Origin: Diploptera punctata
Taxonomy: Eukaryota > Arthropoda > Insecta > Blattodea > Blaberidae
Direction of reading: 5' to 3'
Assembly (NCBI GenBank): GCA_030220185.1
Contig: JASPKZ010007797.1
Coordinates: forward strand, 1-64,000
DNA: 64,000 bases
Both the position numbers and the translations under genes were made by a program. The number at the start of each line of letters is the position of its first letter. The first letter of the stretch is position 1. This document shows positions 9,271-18,622 of the stretch, piece by piece. Under the pieces are notes generated by a model. The model was not told where the DNA came from. It made no database searches and saw nothing but the letters and a program-made list of their open reading frames with translations.

Positions 9271-9845
9271 CTCATATGTTAAAAATTCCCAAATTTATTA
9301 GGACAATGAACCTTAAGAAGGCAGCCCCTTCCATTGTCTTACCCTGAGAGATGCCAGTAACACCTTCAGGGGACAATGCACTACTAAATGTTTAACACAG
9401 ATGATGGTCTGAACAATTCTAGCTTTCATGAAACCTGAACAAGCCAACGGCTTAATCCTTAGATGATGAAGAAGATGATTTGAGGAAGTTAATTTACAGG
9501 GAATAACTGGAAAATAGTAGTAGTCATCTAGTGTCCAAGACCTTGGATGATTTCCAATCTCCTTCTTGCTTTCAAATACAGTTTGGTAAAGCTTGATGCT
9601 AAAAGTTTTGAAGGGAAAGCATCTTGTGAGATGGTCTCCATTTATGATTAAAATCTCCTATTTACATAATACACAGATTGGAGTTTTGTATATTATATTA
9701 GCTCAGGAGAGAGATGTAAGGAGAATTTACGCCATGCTCAATCTGAACCTCCGGGTTTGAAAGTGTCGATGAGCAAGTTAATTATAATTTAATAGGAGTC
9801 ATAAATTCAGCATACAACACATTAATTAAAAATAAGAATAACAGT
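9271..9845. other. Intronic sequence without a recognised feature
   Basis: Mixed-composition DNA. The part near 9720-9790 ends in a degenerate LINE 3' end ('aacctccgggtttgaaagtg' then 'gagcaagttaatta'). No gene or intact repeat seen. Confidence 0.4.
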
Positions 9846-10443
9846 TTTATATATTTTCAGTTAAACATTTTTTGAAAGGAGTTGGCACGTCAAGAGTCCC
9901 TGTAATGCATAATAGCACACATTTCCAATCAGTTTAACATTTTTTTGAAAGGAGTTGGGACATCAAGAGTCCTGTAATGCATTTCCAATTCTGAAAATGC
10001 ATGCTATTTTGTATTACAGGGACTCTTGACATCCCAACTCCTTTCAAAAAACGTTAAACTGAAAATATATAAAACTATTATTCTATCAGTTATATTATAT
10101 CGATGCAAAACATGGACTCTTACTTTAAGGGAGGAAAGGAGAATACGAGTATTTGAGCATAAAGTTCTTAAGAAAATTTTTGGACCTAAGACAGATGAAC
10201 AGACAGGTGAATGGAGAAGACTTACATAACAGTGAACTACATGGTCTTTATAGGAAGCCAGGTATAATAAGAACAGCTAAATCTCATAGACTTCGATTAG
10301 CAGGACGTGCATGGAAGCTTCTTGTAGGAAAACCAGAGGGAAAATGCCCAGTATGTAGACCAAGAATGAGATGGGAGAATAAAATTAACATGATTCGAGG
10401 GAAGCAGATTACACAGGAATGTTTGGAAAACATTACTCAGGAT

Positions 10444-10483
<40 letters not shown>
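9846..10483. mobile_element. RTE-type LINE 3' fragments, partly inverted
   Basis: 9850-9995 contains two short minus-strand copies of the segment that precedes the RTE 3' end (a GAAAGGAGTTGGGAC block twice). 10000-10448 is the plus-strand 3' end: KLKIYKTIILSVILY, REERRIRVFEHKVL and KPEGKCPVCRPRMRWEN frames match the C-terminus of the full RTE at 39169-42440. A (TA)n expansion (10448-10485) has replaced part of the tail. Frameshifts and stops throughout. Confidence 0.75.
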
Positions 10484-10487
<4 letters not shown>

Positions 10488-10495
10488 AGAGCTTA
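10484..10495. repeat. Left 12-bp target duplication of the 141-bp foldback
   Basis: ATGGAGAGCTTA is repeated exactly at 10637-10648. In the intact RTE this site occurs once (near 42372). Confidence 0.85.
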
Positions 10496-10636
10496 TTAAT
10501 AAATTAATGAGTCATTTTAACATCTTACCTCATATTTCATGTTTTTTCAAACATGAAATATGAGGTAAGATGTTAAAATGACTCATTAATTTATTAATTA
10601 AGAACCTCATAATGTGTTTCCCAATTTTAACTTTGA
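10496..10636. mobile_element. 141-bp palindromic PLE-type foldback element
   Basis: Two inverted PLE D tails (AATGAGTCATTTTAACATC / GATGTTAAAATGACTCATT) meet at TTTCATG...CATGAAA, with no coding sequence between. The exact 12-bp target duplication shows it inserted as a unit into an RTE 3' end. It is the smallest complete example of the palindromic PLE architecture in this window. Confidence 0.8.
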
Positions 10637-10648
10637 ATGGAGAGCTTA

Positions 10649-10700
10649 TGTCTGTGTGGCCATGAACCTATGGGTTTGATAGTGCTAGTGAGTTAGTTAG
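10649..10700 (+). mobile_element. RTE 3' terminus (continuation after the foldback)
   Basis: Carries the family terminus 'gccatgaacctatgggttt', 'gatagtgctagtgagttag', as at the end of the intact copy. Confidence 0.75.
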
Positions 10701-10729
10701 CTGAATAAGCAACAGAGTGAAATTAATTT

Positions 10730-10890
10730 CAGGTGAGTCTCGGGATCAAACCTGGATGAGGCCTATGGTTTTTTAGGATGGAAAAATTCAAGGAACTAGT
10801 CCTCCGAGACAGACTTTAACCTGTGGGTCTCAAAAATATGAAGATTTTTGGGCTTGTAAAATAACCTCAAGCCTAAATTAGAGCCTCTAA
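10730..10890 (+). mobile_element. SINE family D fragment
   Basis: Matches, in opposite orientation, 51360-51500 ('tcaagcctaaa', 'agcctctaagcaaaattta', 'gggtctc...aagatttt'). The tRNA-like head is mostly lost; only 'gggatcaaacctgga' remains of the B box. Confidence 0.5.
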
Positions 10891-10976
10891 GCAAAATTTA
10901 ATTTATATAAAACATTGATTAGACCAATTGCTACTTATGGTTATAAAACTTGGGTACTTGACTCTTATATCTGTAA

Positions 10977-11278
10977 AAAAGTAAAGTGATCCCACAACAG
11001 ACCCGGAGGTCCTTGGGGTAGTAGGAGGTTAAGGCTCCCACTTTTTCTAGACAATCGGCACTTTATGTCAGCCAGGTTGTCAGCCCTGCGTGACGGCCGC
11101 CTTTACCCCCAGAACAAGCGTCTGGTACTCATTTCCGTTAGAGGCTGAGTCGACCCCAGGGCCATAGTGCCGCCAGAAGGTTTGGGTCAGTTTAAAAATC
11201 CTGACCCCAACGGGACTTGAACCCTCGACCCTCCGGCTTGTAGCTCAGTGCCTTAACCACTACGCTACGGCGTGCCCC
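10977..11278 (-). mobile_element. tRNA-derived SINE (family F), full copy with 14-bp target duplication
   Basis: TCTTATATCTGTAA flanks both sides (10963-10976 and 11279-11292). On the minus strand it starts GGGCACGCCGTAGCGTAGTG (A box TAGCGTAGTGGTTAAGGC) and has the B box GGGTTCAAGTCC about 50 nt later. Its body is notably GC-richer than the host DNA and it ends in a short A-rich tail. Pol III transcription and LINE-mediated insertion are inferred from the family. Confidence 0.85.
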
Positions 11279-11329
11279 TCTTATATCTGTAATAATGTAA
11301 ATATTTTTGAAAGAAAGGTACTGAGAAGA

Positions 11330-11800
11330 GTAAAAGGAACACTTTAGAAATATTAAAAATGGTGAAATTGAAAAATCAGCTATTGCAGCACATAGTTTGT
11401 TGGAAGGTCATAAAATTGAAAAAGAAGCTAAACTTCTAAAACATTTGGAAAAACCTTTGGATTTGACAGTTTGGGAGAAAATATTTATTCAGTAAGAACA
11501 AATTTAAATCCATGAATTTCGACATTCCAGATGAACGTGACCTCATCTCGAAGTTCATCAAATCAATACCAGATGGCAACGATATCTCGAAGTTCATCAA
11601 ATCAACACCAGATGGCAACGTTATAGAGGGAGATTCCAACGAATATCCGGTAGTCATAATGGCGGTTGAAAATGAATGACAAGATCATTTGAAAACTATA
11701 GTTACCGTGTTTAATAAAACATGAAATATGAGGTAAGATGTAAAAATGACTCATTAATTTATTAATTAAGAACTTCATAATGTGTTTCCCATTTTTAACT
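11330..11800 (+). mobile_element. Penelope-like element D, 3' fragment
   Basis: Begins at the end of the nuclease domain (GAACACTTTAGAAATATT), includes the STPDGN-type repeats, and ends with the TAATTTATTAATTAAGAA tail. A stop interrupts the frame near 11492. Confidence 0.75.
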
Positions 11801-12225
11801 TTAACTGAGAATTAATAGAATTATTAGGAGATCTCAAAATTGTTTCAAACATAAGGCTTGGCCATTTGAGATGGATTGGAGCTATTAATAGAATGCCAAA
11901 TAATAGAAAGGTAAAACTAATCTTCTGTTCACAACCTCAAGGAACCAGATTAGGAGGAAGACCTATGAATCTTAAAAAAATTGTCAAACCGTTGGGAAAG
12001 GCTTTCATGAACAGGGATGTCTCGAGGAGACTCATTGAGGAGGTGAAGGTATTTATTGGGCAGTAGTGACATTTAAGAAGAAGAGCCAAATTTAATTGAC
12101 TTTTCTATCCAAGTAATATCTTCCTATTAGGTGTTTCTTTGAGGCAATGAGTTAACTGGATGTTTTTATTATTTATTTCATACATCTCAATGATGGATAA
12201 ATCATATTTGAAGACAAAAATTACA

Positions 12226-12300
12226 TGCTCAGACCGGGACTTGAACCCGGGACCCTTGGTTCTCTAGACCAAGTGCTCTACCACCTGAGCTGCCCGAGCA
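12226..12300 (-). tRNA. tRNA-like sequence (SINE/array-embedded, probably not a functional tRNA)
   Basis: Minus strand TGCTCGGGCAGCTCAGGTGG with A box and B box GGGTTCAAGTCCC, closing acceptor stem. The anticodon loop reads CTAGAGA (AGA, serine) but there is no long variable arm, so it fits no ordinary tRNA. Its repetition within ~305-bp units shows it is part of a mobile cassette. Confidence 0.55.
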
Positions 12301-12563
12301 AGTACCAATCTAAACGCAAATTTTTCTCTATATACGTTGTAATTCCCACCCACCAAATGCTATGAAGCCTTTGCTTCTATCTTTGCAAATGGCAGCTTCT
12401 TTATTAAGAAGACATATTTGGGAATTATACATTACATAATAAATGCCAGTATGGCTTTTATCGATGCTTTTATTATTAATTTCATATATCTCGATGATGG
12501 ATAAATCATATTTGAAGAGAAAAATTATACACTCAGACCAGGATCCTTGGTTCTCTAGACTAA

Positions 12564-13144
12564 GGGTCGCATGTTTGGACGCATTAGACAGTAAAATGCC
12601 TTCTCTGCTGAGCAAGTTGTATGCTAATACGATTTTGCTTACTCAGAAATCTGTTCATGCGATAATAATTGGTTAAATTTGTAAGCTACCTGCGGAGGTA
12701 CCTTACATGAGCAACTCAAATTAAAATCCCGAAGGGAACCGATGGTAATCGATGTACTTTGCTGCTTTATCCAACATTTATCCAAGATGTCGGACCTTGA
12801 AGACTTCGATCATGTTTTCGGTATACACGGAGAAGAGGAATTTGATAGAGTCTACCAAAGAATTCAACTGGAAGAACAGGAGAATCGGCGTAATATTGCG
12901 TGTCGCAGACGTGTTTGTATACGGTATTATTTGCGGGATGCAAGCATAAATGCATTCCTCTATAGCAGATGAAAATAACGGAAGTGGTTTTATCGCTGAG
13001 AATTCTGGGTAATTCGTTGCCAATATTACAAAAACGTTGATTCTCGTGCATGACCGTTAAGTCGGCCATTAATTCGTTCTCAGCAATTGCTCACTAGTGA
13101 TTGGAAGTAATTTGAGTAGAGAGTAATGTTCTAACATACGACCC
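12564..13144. mobile_element. PIF/Harbinger-like element, copy 2 (581 bp, TAA target duplication)
   Basis: Ends GGGTCGCATGTT and AACATACGACCC form inverted repeats. It is flanked by TAA at 12561-12563 and 13145-13147. It sits inside the anticodon-arm region of a tRNA-like repeat, whose halves join cleanly if the element and one TAA are removed. Confidence 0.85.
12787..12972 (+). pseudogene. Small conserved frame in the PIF/Harbinger-like element, copy 2
   Basis: MSDLEDFDHVFGIHGEEEF..., about 61 residues, close to 4801-4992. The last codons differ (TATAGCAGATGA stop here). Probably a truncated transposase N-terminus. Confidence 0.45.
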
Positions 13145-13450
13145 TAAGTGCTCTACCACCTGAGCTACCTGAGCAAGTACCGATCTAAATGCAAATTTTT
13201 CTCTATATATGTTGTAATTCCCACCCAGCAAATGCTATGAAGCCTTTCTTCTATCTTTGCAATTGGGGGCTCCGTTAACTACTGATCATTTGCTGAGATC
13301 TGTAGGGAAATAAGCTTGGATAAGTTAACTCCCCTTGCCTTATGTGGGGAAGTATGGAGGGCAGACAGACAGAATCTTAAGTGAGCTTTATTACAGTCTA
13401 TGCTAGTGAAAAATCTATGAATAAGAGACATAAAAATTAAATTGTCTTAC

Positions 13451-13630
13451 TGATTTCTCTGTAGAGTCCTCTGTATTTTCGTGTGCAGTAGATTTTTCAA
13501 GTTCTTCCAATTTATCAACTTCTGCTTGTAGTTGTGACAGTTCCTGCTTAAGTTCTTGTACATTAGCAGAACTGTTTACATCAACAGATACTGATTCTTT
13601 CTCTCTCTTCTGTGGCTTCATCATTAAATC
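13451..13630 (-). CDS. HAUS7-like gene, exon 5 (coiled coil)
   Basis: Acceptor TTTGACAG and donor AAATCA|GTAAGA. 180 nt, 60 codons, phase 0 at both ends. After a basic start (MMKPQKREKE), heptad-like VQELKQELSQLQAEVDKLEE predicts a coiled coil, then an acidic tail. In HAUS7 a coiled coil occupies the same relative position. Confidence 0.65.
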
Positions 13631-13970
13631 CTGTCAAATAAAATCCCATGCTGTACTAACAATGTAATATAGCAAATTAAAAAAAAAGATATATAAAGTA
13701 AAAATTATATATGTAGAGTAGTTATTAGGAATTGGATTTATAAGCTAATTAATTGAACAGCCGCCTAGAACAAGATTTGTAACCCTCATTTTTTTCCAAG
13801 TTGAAATTTATGTGGAGAAAAAATTGCTAACAACATGTGGGATCTTTTTCCTTGCAAAAATAAATTTAAAAAAAGGAGGAGTTACAACCTGTGACAGTAC
13901 TTATACTGGCTTAGAAAGAGTAATTTAAAATAAGATGAAATGAATATACAGGATAAAACATTAAAATAAT

Positions 13971-14343
13971 GTCCACCGCTGTGGTCTCGGTGGTAGCGTG
14001 CTGCAGCGGGCCCGGGTTCGATCCCCGGTTGGGACAGTTTTTCTGGGTGAGGTTTTCATTGGCGTTTTTCCTCACCTGTAAGACAAATGTCAGAAAAACT
14101 TTAAGGCCCAAACGGTCCCCGAAATCATATGGCCATCACAATCATCATCATTCATATTCATCTTAAGTTGTGCTTAGGATTAGGGACTCTCCTGGCGCAC
14201 CATTATCATCATCACCCATCATATCATCGGTGCAACGTAACCCTGCCTTCCAGGCGCCCCAACCTCGAAGTGGGTTACAAGTGCGCCATGCCAGGAGAGA
14301 AACCAGGAATGTCGAAAGACAAACCTGGCGCATTTGAAAAAAA
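13971..14343 (+). mobile_element. tRNA-Asp-like SINE with tail type 1 (11-bp target duplication)
   Basis: ATTAAAATAAT flanks both ends (13960-13970, 14344-14354). The head TCCACCGCTGTGGTCTCGGT contains an A box and, about 40 nt later, the B box GGGTTCGATCCCC. Complete copies elsewhere keep GCCTTGTCACGCAGCGGG, like the anticodon arm of tRNA-Asp(GTC). The body holds 'ctcctggcgcacc' and ends 'ctggcgcatttgaaaaaa'. Confidence 0.85.
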
Positions 14344-14399
14344 AATTAAAATAATTTATAGCAAAATTATAATGCAAACTAATATAAATAGATAGGTCA

Positions 14400-14930
14400 T
14401 GTTTAATATTAATTTACTCGCAACTGCAGAAGGAAGTTGGAATTTCAGTTGATTCAAAATGGCCATTTCACTATAATTACAAGACAATGCAAAGGAGAGT
14501 ATTTGAAAAGCGGAGAAAAAAAATTTGTTTTCAAACAGTTGAGTGAAAAATATCATACATTAGCCATTGAGGAAGTGGTGAAAACAACAGCAGAATTTAC
14601 AGTTGAGCCAGTATGGAGCATAAATTTTGCTCGTAATGAAATTGTAAATAAAAGATATATATTGACATCATGGAAAAAGCATAAACGTCTAATTATGTAG
14701 GCCCATATATAAGTTTTTGTCATAAATAAATGAGAAAGGAGGAAATTCCTAATTATTGGTACCATCTTACCTTACATTCAATCTTATTTCCCGTAAAATA
14801 CGATGTTGCCTAAGAACAATGTTTTTATCGATAACAGTTCTGTACATAATTCAGTTATATGGCAGGTAAAAATAGCACCACAGTTCCCTCAACAGATAGA
14901 GTTGGCAAAGTAATATCTTATGTAAGTTTG
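14400..14930 (+). mobile_element. Degenerate DNA-transposon-like repeat, copy 1
   Basis: Aligns in inverse orientation with 42780-43200 over the small frame 14437-14700 (CKGEYLKSGEKKFVFKQLSEKYHTLAIEEVVK, split here in two) and over 'caggtaaaaatagcacca'. The frame looks like a helix-turn-helix N-terminus of a transposase, but the family is not certain. Confidence 0.45.
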
Positions 14931-15033
14931 TTAACAGTACAACTGGAACTTAGCTTGGAATTAATATAATGTTGGTAGTATCAATTCATTAATTAATTTG
15001 AGTTGTAAATCAATGGTAAAGAGAAAAGTTTTT

Positions 15034-15106
15034 GCCTGAACCGGGAATTGAACCCCAAACCTTTAGCTTTCCGTGCTAATGCTCAGACCACTGAGCTAAT
15101 CCAGGC
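15034..15106 (-). tRNA. tRNA-like core, array B unit 1 (73 nt)
   Basis: GCCTGGATTAGCTCAGTGG...GGTTCAATTCC...CAGGC forms a cloverleaf. The anticodon loop ACGGAAA reads GGA with C instead of U at position 33. It fits no standard type-I tRNA; treat as tRNA-like. Confidence 0.5.
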
Positions 15107-15413
15107 TTCATTCCCATCCAAGCAGAAATCCTTCCTTTACCTTACTCTACTGATCCCACATTCAATTGCAATGAATCATCATTCACAAATACACAATGAA
15201 TGACTTCTACCTGAAGAAGACATGAAGGGACTCCACACAGCTATAGCATTATTTATTAAATTAAAATTGAGAAGCTAAAGCTATTACTATGATAGAAATA
15301 AGTAAATCAATGAACACAATTAAATTATTGTAAATCAATGGTAAAGAGAAACATTTTTTTTAAATGTGGGACCAGTAGAGTAAAGGAAGGATTTCTGCTT
15401 GGATGGGAATGAA

Positions 15414-15486
15414 GCCTGGATTAGCTTAGTGGTCTGAACATTAGCACGGAAAGCTAAAGGTTCCGGGTTTGATTCCCGGTTCAGGC
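15414..15486 (+). tRNA. tRNA-like core, array B unit 2
   Basis: Same sequence as unit 1 with a few changes (AGCTTAGTGG in the D arm, GGGTTTGATTCCC in the T arm). Confidence 0.5.
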
Positions 15487-15735
15487 AAAAATTTTTCTCT
15501 TTACCATTGATTTACAATAATTTAATTGTGTTCACTGATTTACTTATTTCTATCATAGTAATAGCTTGAGCTTCTCAATATTAATTTAATAAATAATGCT
15601 ATAGCTGTGTGGAGTCCCTTCATGTCTTCTTCAGGTAGAAGCCATTCATTCTGTATTTGTGAATGATTCATTGCAATTGAATGTGGGACCAGTAGAGTAA
15701 GGTAAAGGAAGGATTTCTGCTTGGATGGGAATGAA

Positions 15736-15808
15736 GCCTGGATTAGCTCAGTGGTCTGAGCATTAGCACGGAAAGCTAAAGGTTCAGGGTTCAATTCCCG
15801 GTTCAGGC
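15736..15808 (+). tRNA. tRNA-like core, array B unit 3
   Basis: Intact A box TAGCTCAGTGGTCTGAGC and B box GGGTTCAATTCCC, same GGA-reading loop. Confidence 0.5.
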
Positions 15809-15916
15809 AAAAATGTTTCTCTTTACCATTGATTTACAATAATTTAATTGTGTTCATTGATTTACTTATTTCTATCATAGTAATAGCTTTAGCTTCTCAA
15901 TATTAATTTAATAATT

Positions 15917-16750
15917 TGAGTTGTATTTTGACTCATCTGATATTTCTTGATTTTTATGCAGACTTAAGTTTTGTCACTGCCTTTGTGACATTTTTGATGC
16001 AACACCACGATCACAACTGCCATCCTGCAGTTGTCTATCTTGTAAATTGACTTCTGCACTCTCTGTTGGCTGACCGATGAACTTCCAAATCAATCCCCTC
16101 TCATTTACACTGAATATTTCAAAATTCATAGTTTTCTTTTTATTCTTGCATATATGAATGTCCTCCCAAATTGTGAGTTCCTTTGATTTTCCAAATGTTT
16201 AAATAAATTTGCCTTGGTTTCAATTCTGTGTTTTTCTGACCAAGCATATACAGCTATTGCAGATTTTTATATTTCACCATTCTTAACATTTCTAAGGTGT
16301 TACTTCTATCTTGTATTTAAATTCCTTTTTGTTTTTCTTATGTATATATTTTCACAATCTTTACATTCAATTTGATAAATTCCTGATTTGTTACCCTCTT
16401 CAATATTTTCATTTTTGTTGGTTTTGATTAATGTGTTCAAACTGTAATCATTTTTCGGTGATATTTTAATGTTAAATTTGTTGAAAATTTTTTGAAACTA
16501 ATTAAATACTAAAGGGTGGTATGTAAATTTCTTGAATTTTTTACAAATTTCATTATCTGTCTGAAGAGTACTTTCTTTTTTCTTACTTTTTGTTTCTTGA
16601 ATTTATTTATTTTCTTTTGAATCATCTTTTCTTGAAATCCATTATCTTTTGCAATTTTTATAATATGTTTTTTCTCTTTCTTGAAATTTTCTTTGCTCAT
16701 GGGAACGTTCACAAGTCTGTGTGTTACACTATTAAAAAATACAACTCAAA
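15917..16750 (-). mobile_element. Penelope-like element A, second fragment
   Basis: Minus-strand linker and nuclease remnants (16509-16712 reads FKKEKKHIIKIAKDNGF and KKINKFKKQK; the nuclease 16150-16450 is broken). It parallels 280-1050 along its length. Short inverted ends 'gagttgtatttt' and 'aaaatacaactc' bracket the copy, again a palindromic boundary. The hammerhead-like motif lies at 15961-15997. Confidence 0.7.
15961..15997 (-). ncRNA. Hammerhead-like motif in PLE A, second copy (degenerate)
   Basis: Helix II TGTCAC/GTGACA, AAA in place of GAA, helix III palindrome ACTTAAGT, then C. Core bases of the 5' part are lost (ATCAAAAA). Confidence 0.4.
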
Positions 16751-16861
16751 TTAATTAAAATAAACCTCATAGTGTTATTTTCTACCTACATAATTTAATT
16801 TAGTATCGATTTATGTTTAACAACAATATGGTTTAACAACTTTCCAGAGTATTCTAATTAC

Positions 16862-17014
16862 CTTGCATACTGAATTTGAAGAAACGCGCATCCAAAAGTT
16901 ACAGTTGGCTTCATAATTTTTTACTGCTTCTTCAGAGTTTAAATTTTTATGCACATGTACAATGTGAAATAGTTTGGACCAAAATTTGAAGTTCTCCTGT
17001 GGAGAACAATTCCC
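16862..17014 (-). CDS. HAUS7-like gene, exon 4
   Basis: Acceptor TGTTTGCAG and donor TGCAAG|GTAATT. 153 nt, 51 codons, phase 0 at both ends: GNCSPQENFKFWSKLFHIVH ... NYEANCNFWMRVSSNSVCK. The start resembles the HAUS7 segment 'GCACAQKQLHFMDQLLDTI' (memory). Confidence 0.65.
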
Positions 17015-17455
17015 CTGCAAACAGGACAATACAATTTATTTGTTTATAAAACTTTACACCACAACCTTATTTATCCAGATTAGCTGAACAGGACATATCC
17101 AGATTAGCAGAAATCTGGATAATCTTGAAAAGCAAGTATAGTTGGTTATTCAGGAGAAATCAATTGGCTGGAATATGACATAGTGCATACAAAAATCATC
17201 AAGCGGGGGTTACTTTTGCTACTATCTATCTATAATGGCATAACAGCCCAATGTTGGGCTTTCAATTCTCTTTTTGTTAGGAATTACTTGACCAAGTTAA
17301 TTTAGTTATGGTTACTTCCCTACAGATGTCATGAATGGTATGTGGTAAACATACTGACCCAATGAGACATTTAGTAGTCAACTAAGATATTTTAATACTA
17401 TAATAAATTTGGGAATTTTTAACATAAGATATTACTACGATGATAAAAGTTGGTA
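17015..17455. other. Intronic sequence without recognised features
   Basis: AT-rich. 17390-17460 holds a piece resembling the tails seen near 9270 ('gggaatttttaacat'). Nothing else supported. Confidence 0.4.
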
Positions 17456-17496
17456 ATTTCAACCACTAGACCACTGCGGCCGACCCTTTTACTACT
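17456..17496 (-). mobile_element. SINE family D head fragment
   Basis: Minus-strand 'ggtcggccgcagtggtctagtggt' portion (A box) matches 51540-51565. It is cut by the SINE C insertion to its right. Confidence 0.5.
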
Positions 17497-17837
17497 TTTT
17501 TTTTCTCCAACGACAGGCCTAGAGGGCCTTGACCTACCAGCCGGCTGCTGGCCTCACACCCATGTGATAATCATCAGATATAGACGTTCATCTAGCCAGT
17601 GTAGGGGTTACATGTGATCAGCATGTCAGACCCCCAGCCATTATAGCTGGTTTTCTCAACCTGGAGTTGCTACTTATTGTAGCTACCCAAATGCCTCATG
17701 ATGCGGATGGGCACTGCTCCCATACTGGCCAAAATTCCATGAGAACATTTCTTTCTCCATGGGGACTCGAATCAGCACAAGTCCCATAGCTCTGCACCAA
17801 GGCATCTTACCATAACCACTCTGCTACAGTGCAGGAC
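17497..17837 (-). mobile_element. tRNA-derived SINE family C, near-complete copy
   Basis: On the minus strand the head AGTCCTGCACTGTAGCAGAG (A box) and B box GATTCGAGTCCC are followed by a body with 'cagcatgtcagacccc' and 'gaggccagcagccggctgg' (minus sense). Flanks CCCTTTTACTACT and CCCCTTTACTACT are a near-perfect target duplication. Other copies: 33125-33345, 36820-37160, 37170-37440, 43480-43660, 28000-28050. Confidence 0.75.
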
Positions 17838-18062
17838 TCCCCTTTACTACTAGCGACATTATTATCCATGCTAATTGTATTTAACAAACAGTACAGGGAC
17901 AAGAAGTAAATAGAATATTTATGGAGGCAAATGTTTTCTTCAGAGGTTATACATATAGATATACTTGTTCATATCATAGTAAATCCTTTGCTCTCCCTTT
18001 TCAATCCTCACTACTCTTCCAAACTATAAATATAAAGATGTCTTGATATCCTAAAGCAACGG

Positions 18063-18163
18063 GAAGCTACCACACCTATAATTCCTTAGTAAAACTGCAA
18101 AGCATAGCATGAAAATGCTATGATTGCAGTGAAAGACCTGCCCTCGGGCAGAATTACTATAGA

Positions 18164-18165
<2 letters not shown>
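18063..18165 (+). mobile_element. SINE tail type 2 fragment
   Basis: Matches 34960-35060 ('gaagctaccac', 'gcatagcatgaaaat', 'gattgcagtgaaagacc', 'cgggcagaattactat'), which there follows a tRNA-Asp-like head. Here the head is missing and a (TA)n run follows. Confidence 0.7.
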
Positions 18166-18194
<29 letters not shown>

Positions 18195-18255
18195 ATAATT
18201 AAATGTTTAACATTGAGCAATGCAAGCTTAATATGGTATGATAAGAAAAATAAAT

Positions 18256-18324
18256 GCCTGGACGGGATTCGAACCCGGATCTCTGAGTCTGTACCTCAGC
18301 GTGATATCCATTACACCACCAGGC
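18256..18324 (-). tRNA. tRNA-like core, array C unit 1
   Basis: GCCTGGTGGTGTAATGGATA...CCGGGTTCGAATCCCG...CAGGC. Loop GTACAGA between CTGAG and CTCAG would read ACA; not a standard tRNA. Confidence 0.5.
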
Positions 18325-18553
18325 GAATCCAATTCAAACATTTATTTTGTTATATGTTATAATTAAATGTTTAACATTGAGCAATGCAAGCTTAATATGG
18401 TATGATAAGAAAAATGATAAAAATATTCTCTTTAATTTGCTTACTTGTTATAGTCAGCTACTAGATGGCAGTGAAGACCGAGTTCTCGCGACATCTAGTA
18501 ATAATGGAGAATATAATACATATATAAGAAAAATAAATGTTTGAATTGGATTC

Positions 18554-18622
18554 GCTTGGTGGTGTAATGGATATCACGCTGAGGTACAGACTCAGAGATC
18601 CGGGTTCGAATCCCGTCCAGGC
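18554..18622 (+). tRNA. tRNA-like core, array C unit 2
   Basis: Inverted copy of 18256-18324; the first acceptor stem bases read GCTTGG. Confidence 0.5.

Larger units (their letters stand above)
10890..12066 (+). pseudogene. Second RTE-like LINE, C-terminal remnant interrupted by a SINE and a PLE D piece
   Basis: Frames read TLIRPIATYGYKTWVLDSYI (about 10910-10975), resume after the SINE with CNNVNIFERKVLRRV (11283-11330), and after the PLE D fragment continue in 11866-12066 with MRWIGAINRMPNNRKVKL and GTRLGGRP, the usual end of these LINE proteins. It belongs to a different subfamily from the intact RTE. Confidence 0.65.
12170..13310 (-). mobile_element. tRNA-like repeat array A (two units, one split by a PIF-like element)
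   Basis: Two tandem units with tRNA-like cores, the first at 12226-12300 and the second starting at about 12530 and completed at 13148-13177 after the PIF-like insertion. Unit length is about 305 bp without the insertion. The linker 'caaatttttctctatatacg' and 'tgcaaatggcagcttctttattaag' matches arrays D and F. Confidence 0.75.
15004..15915. mobile_element. tRNA-like repeat array B (one inverted and two direct units)
   Basis: Units of about 320 bp each hold a tRNA-like core (15034-15106 minus, 15414-15486 plus, 15736-15808 plus) plus the linker 'aaatttttctctttaccatt ... ttcatgtcttcttcaggtag'. The left unit is inverted and meets the direct units near 15345. The right end is bounded by a PLE A copy. 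Confidence 0.75.
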
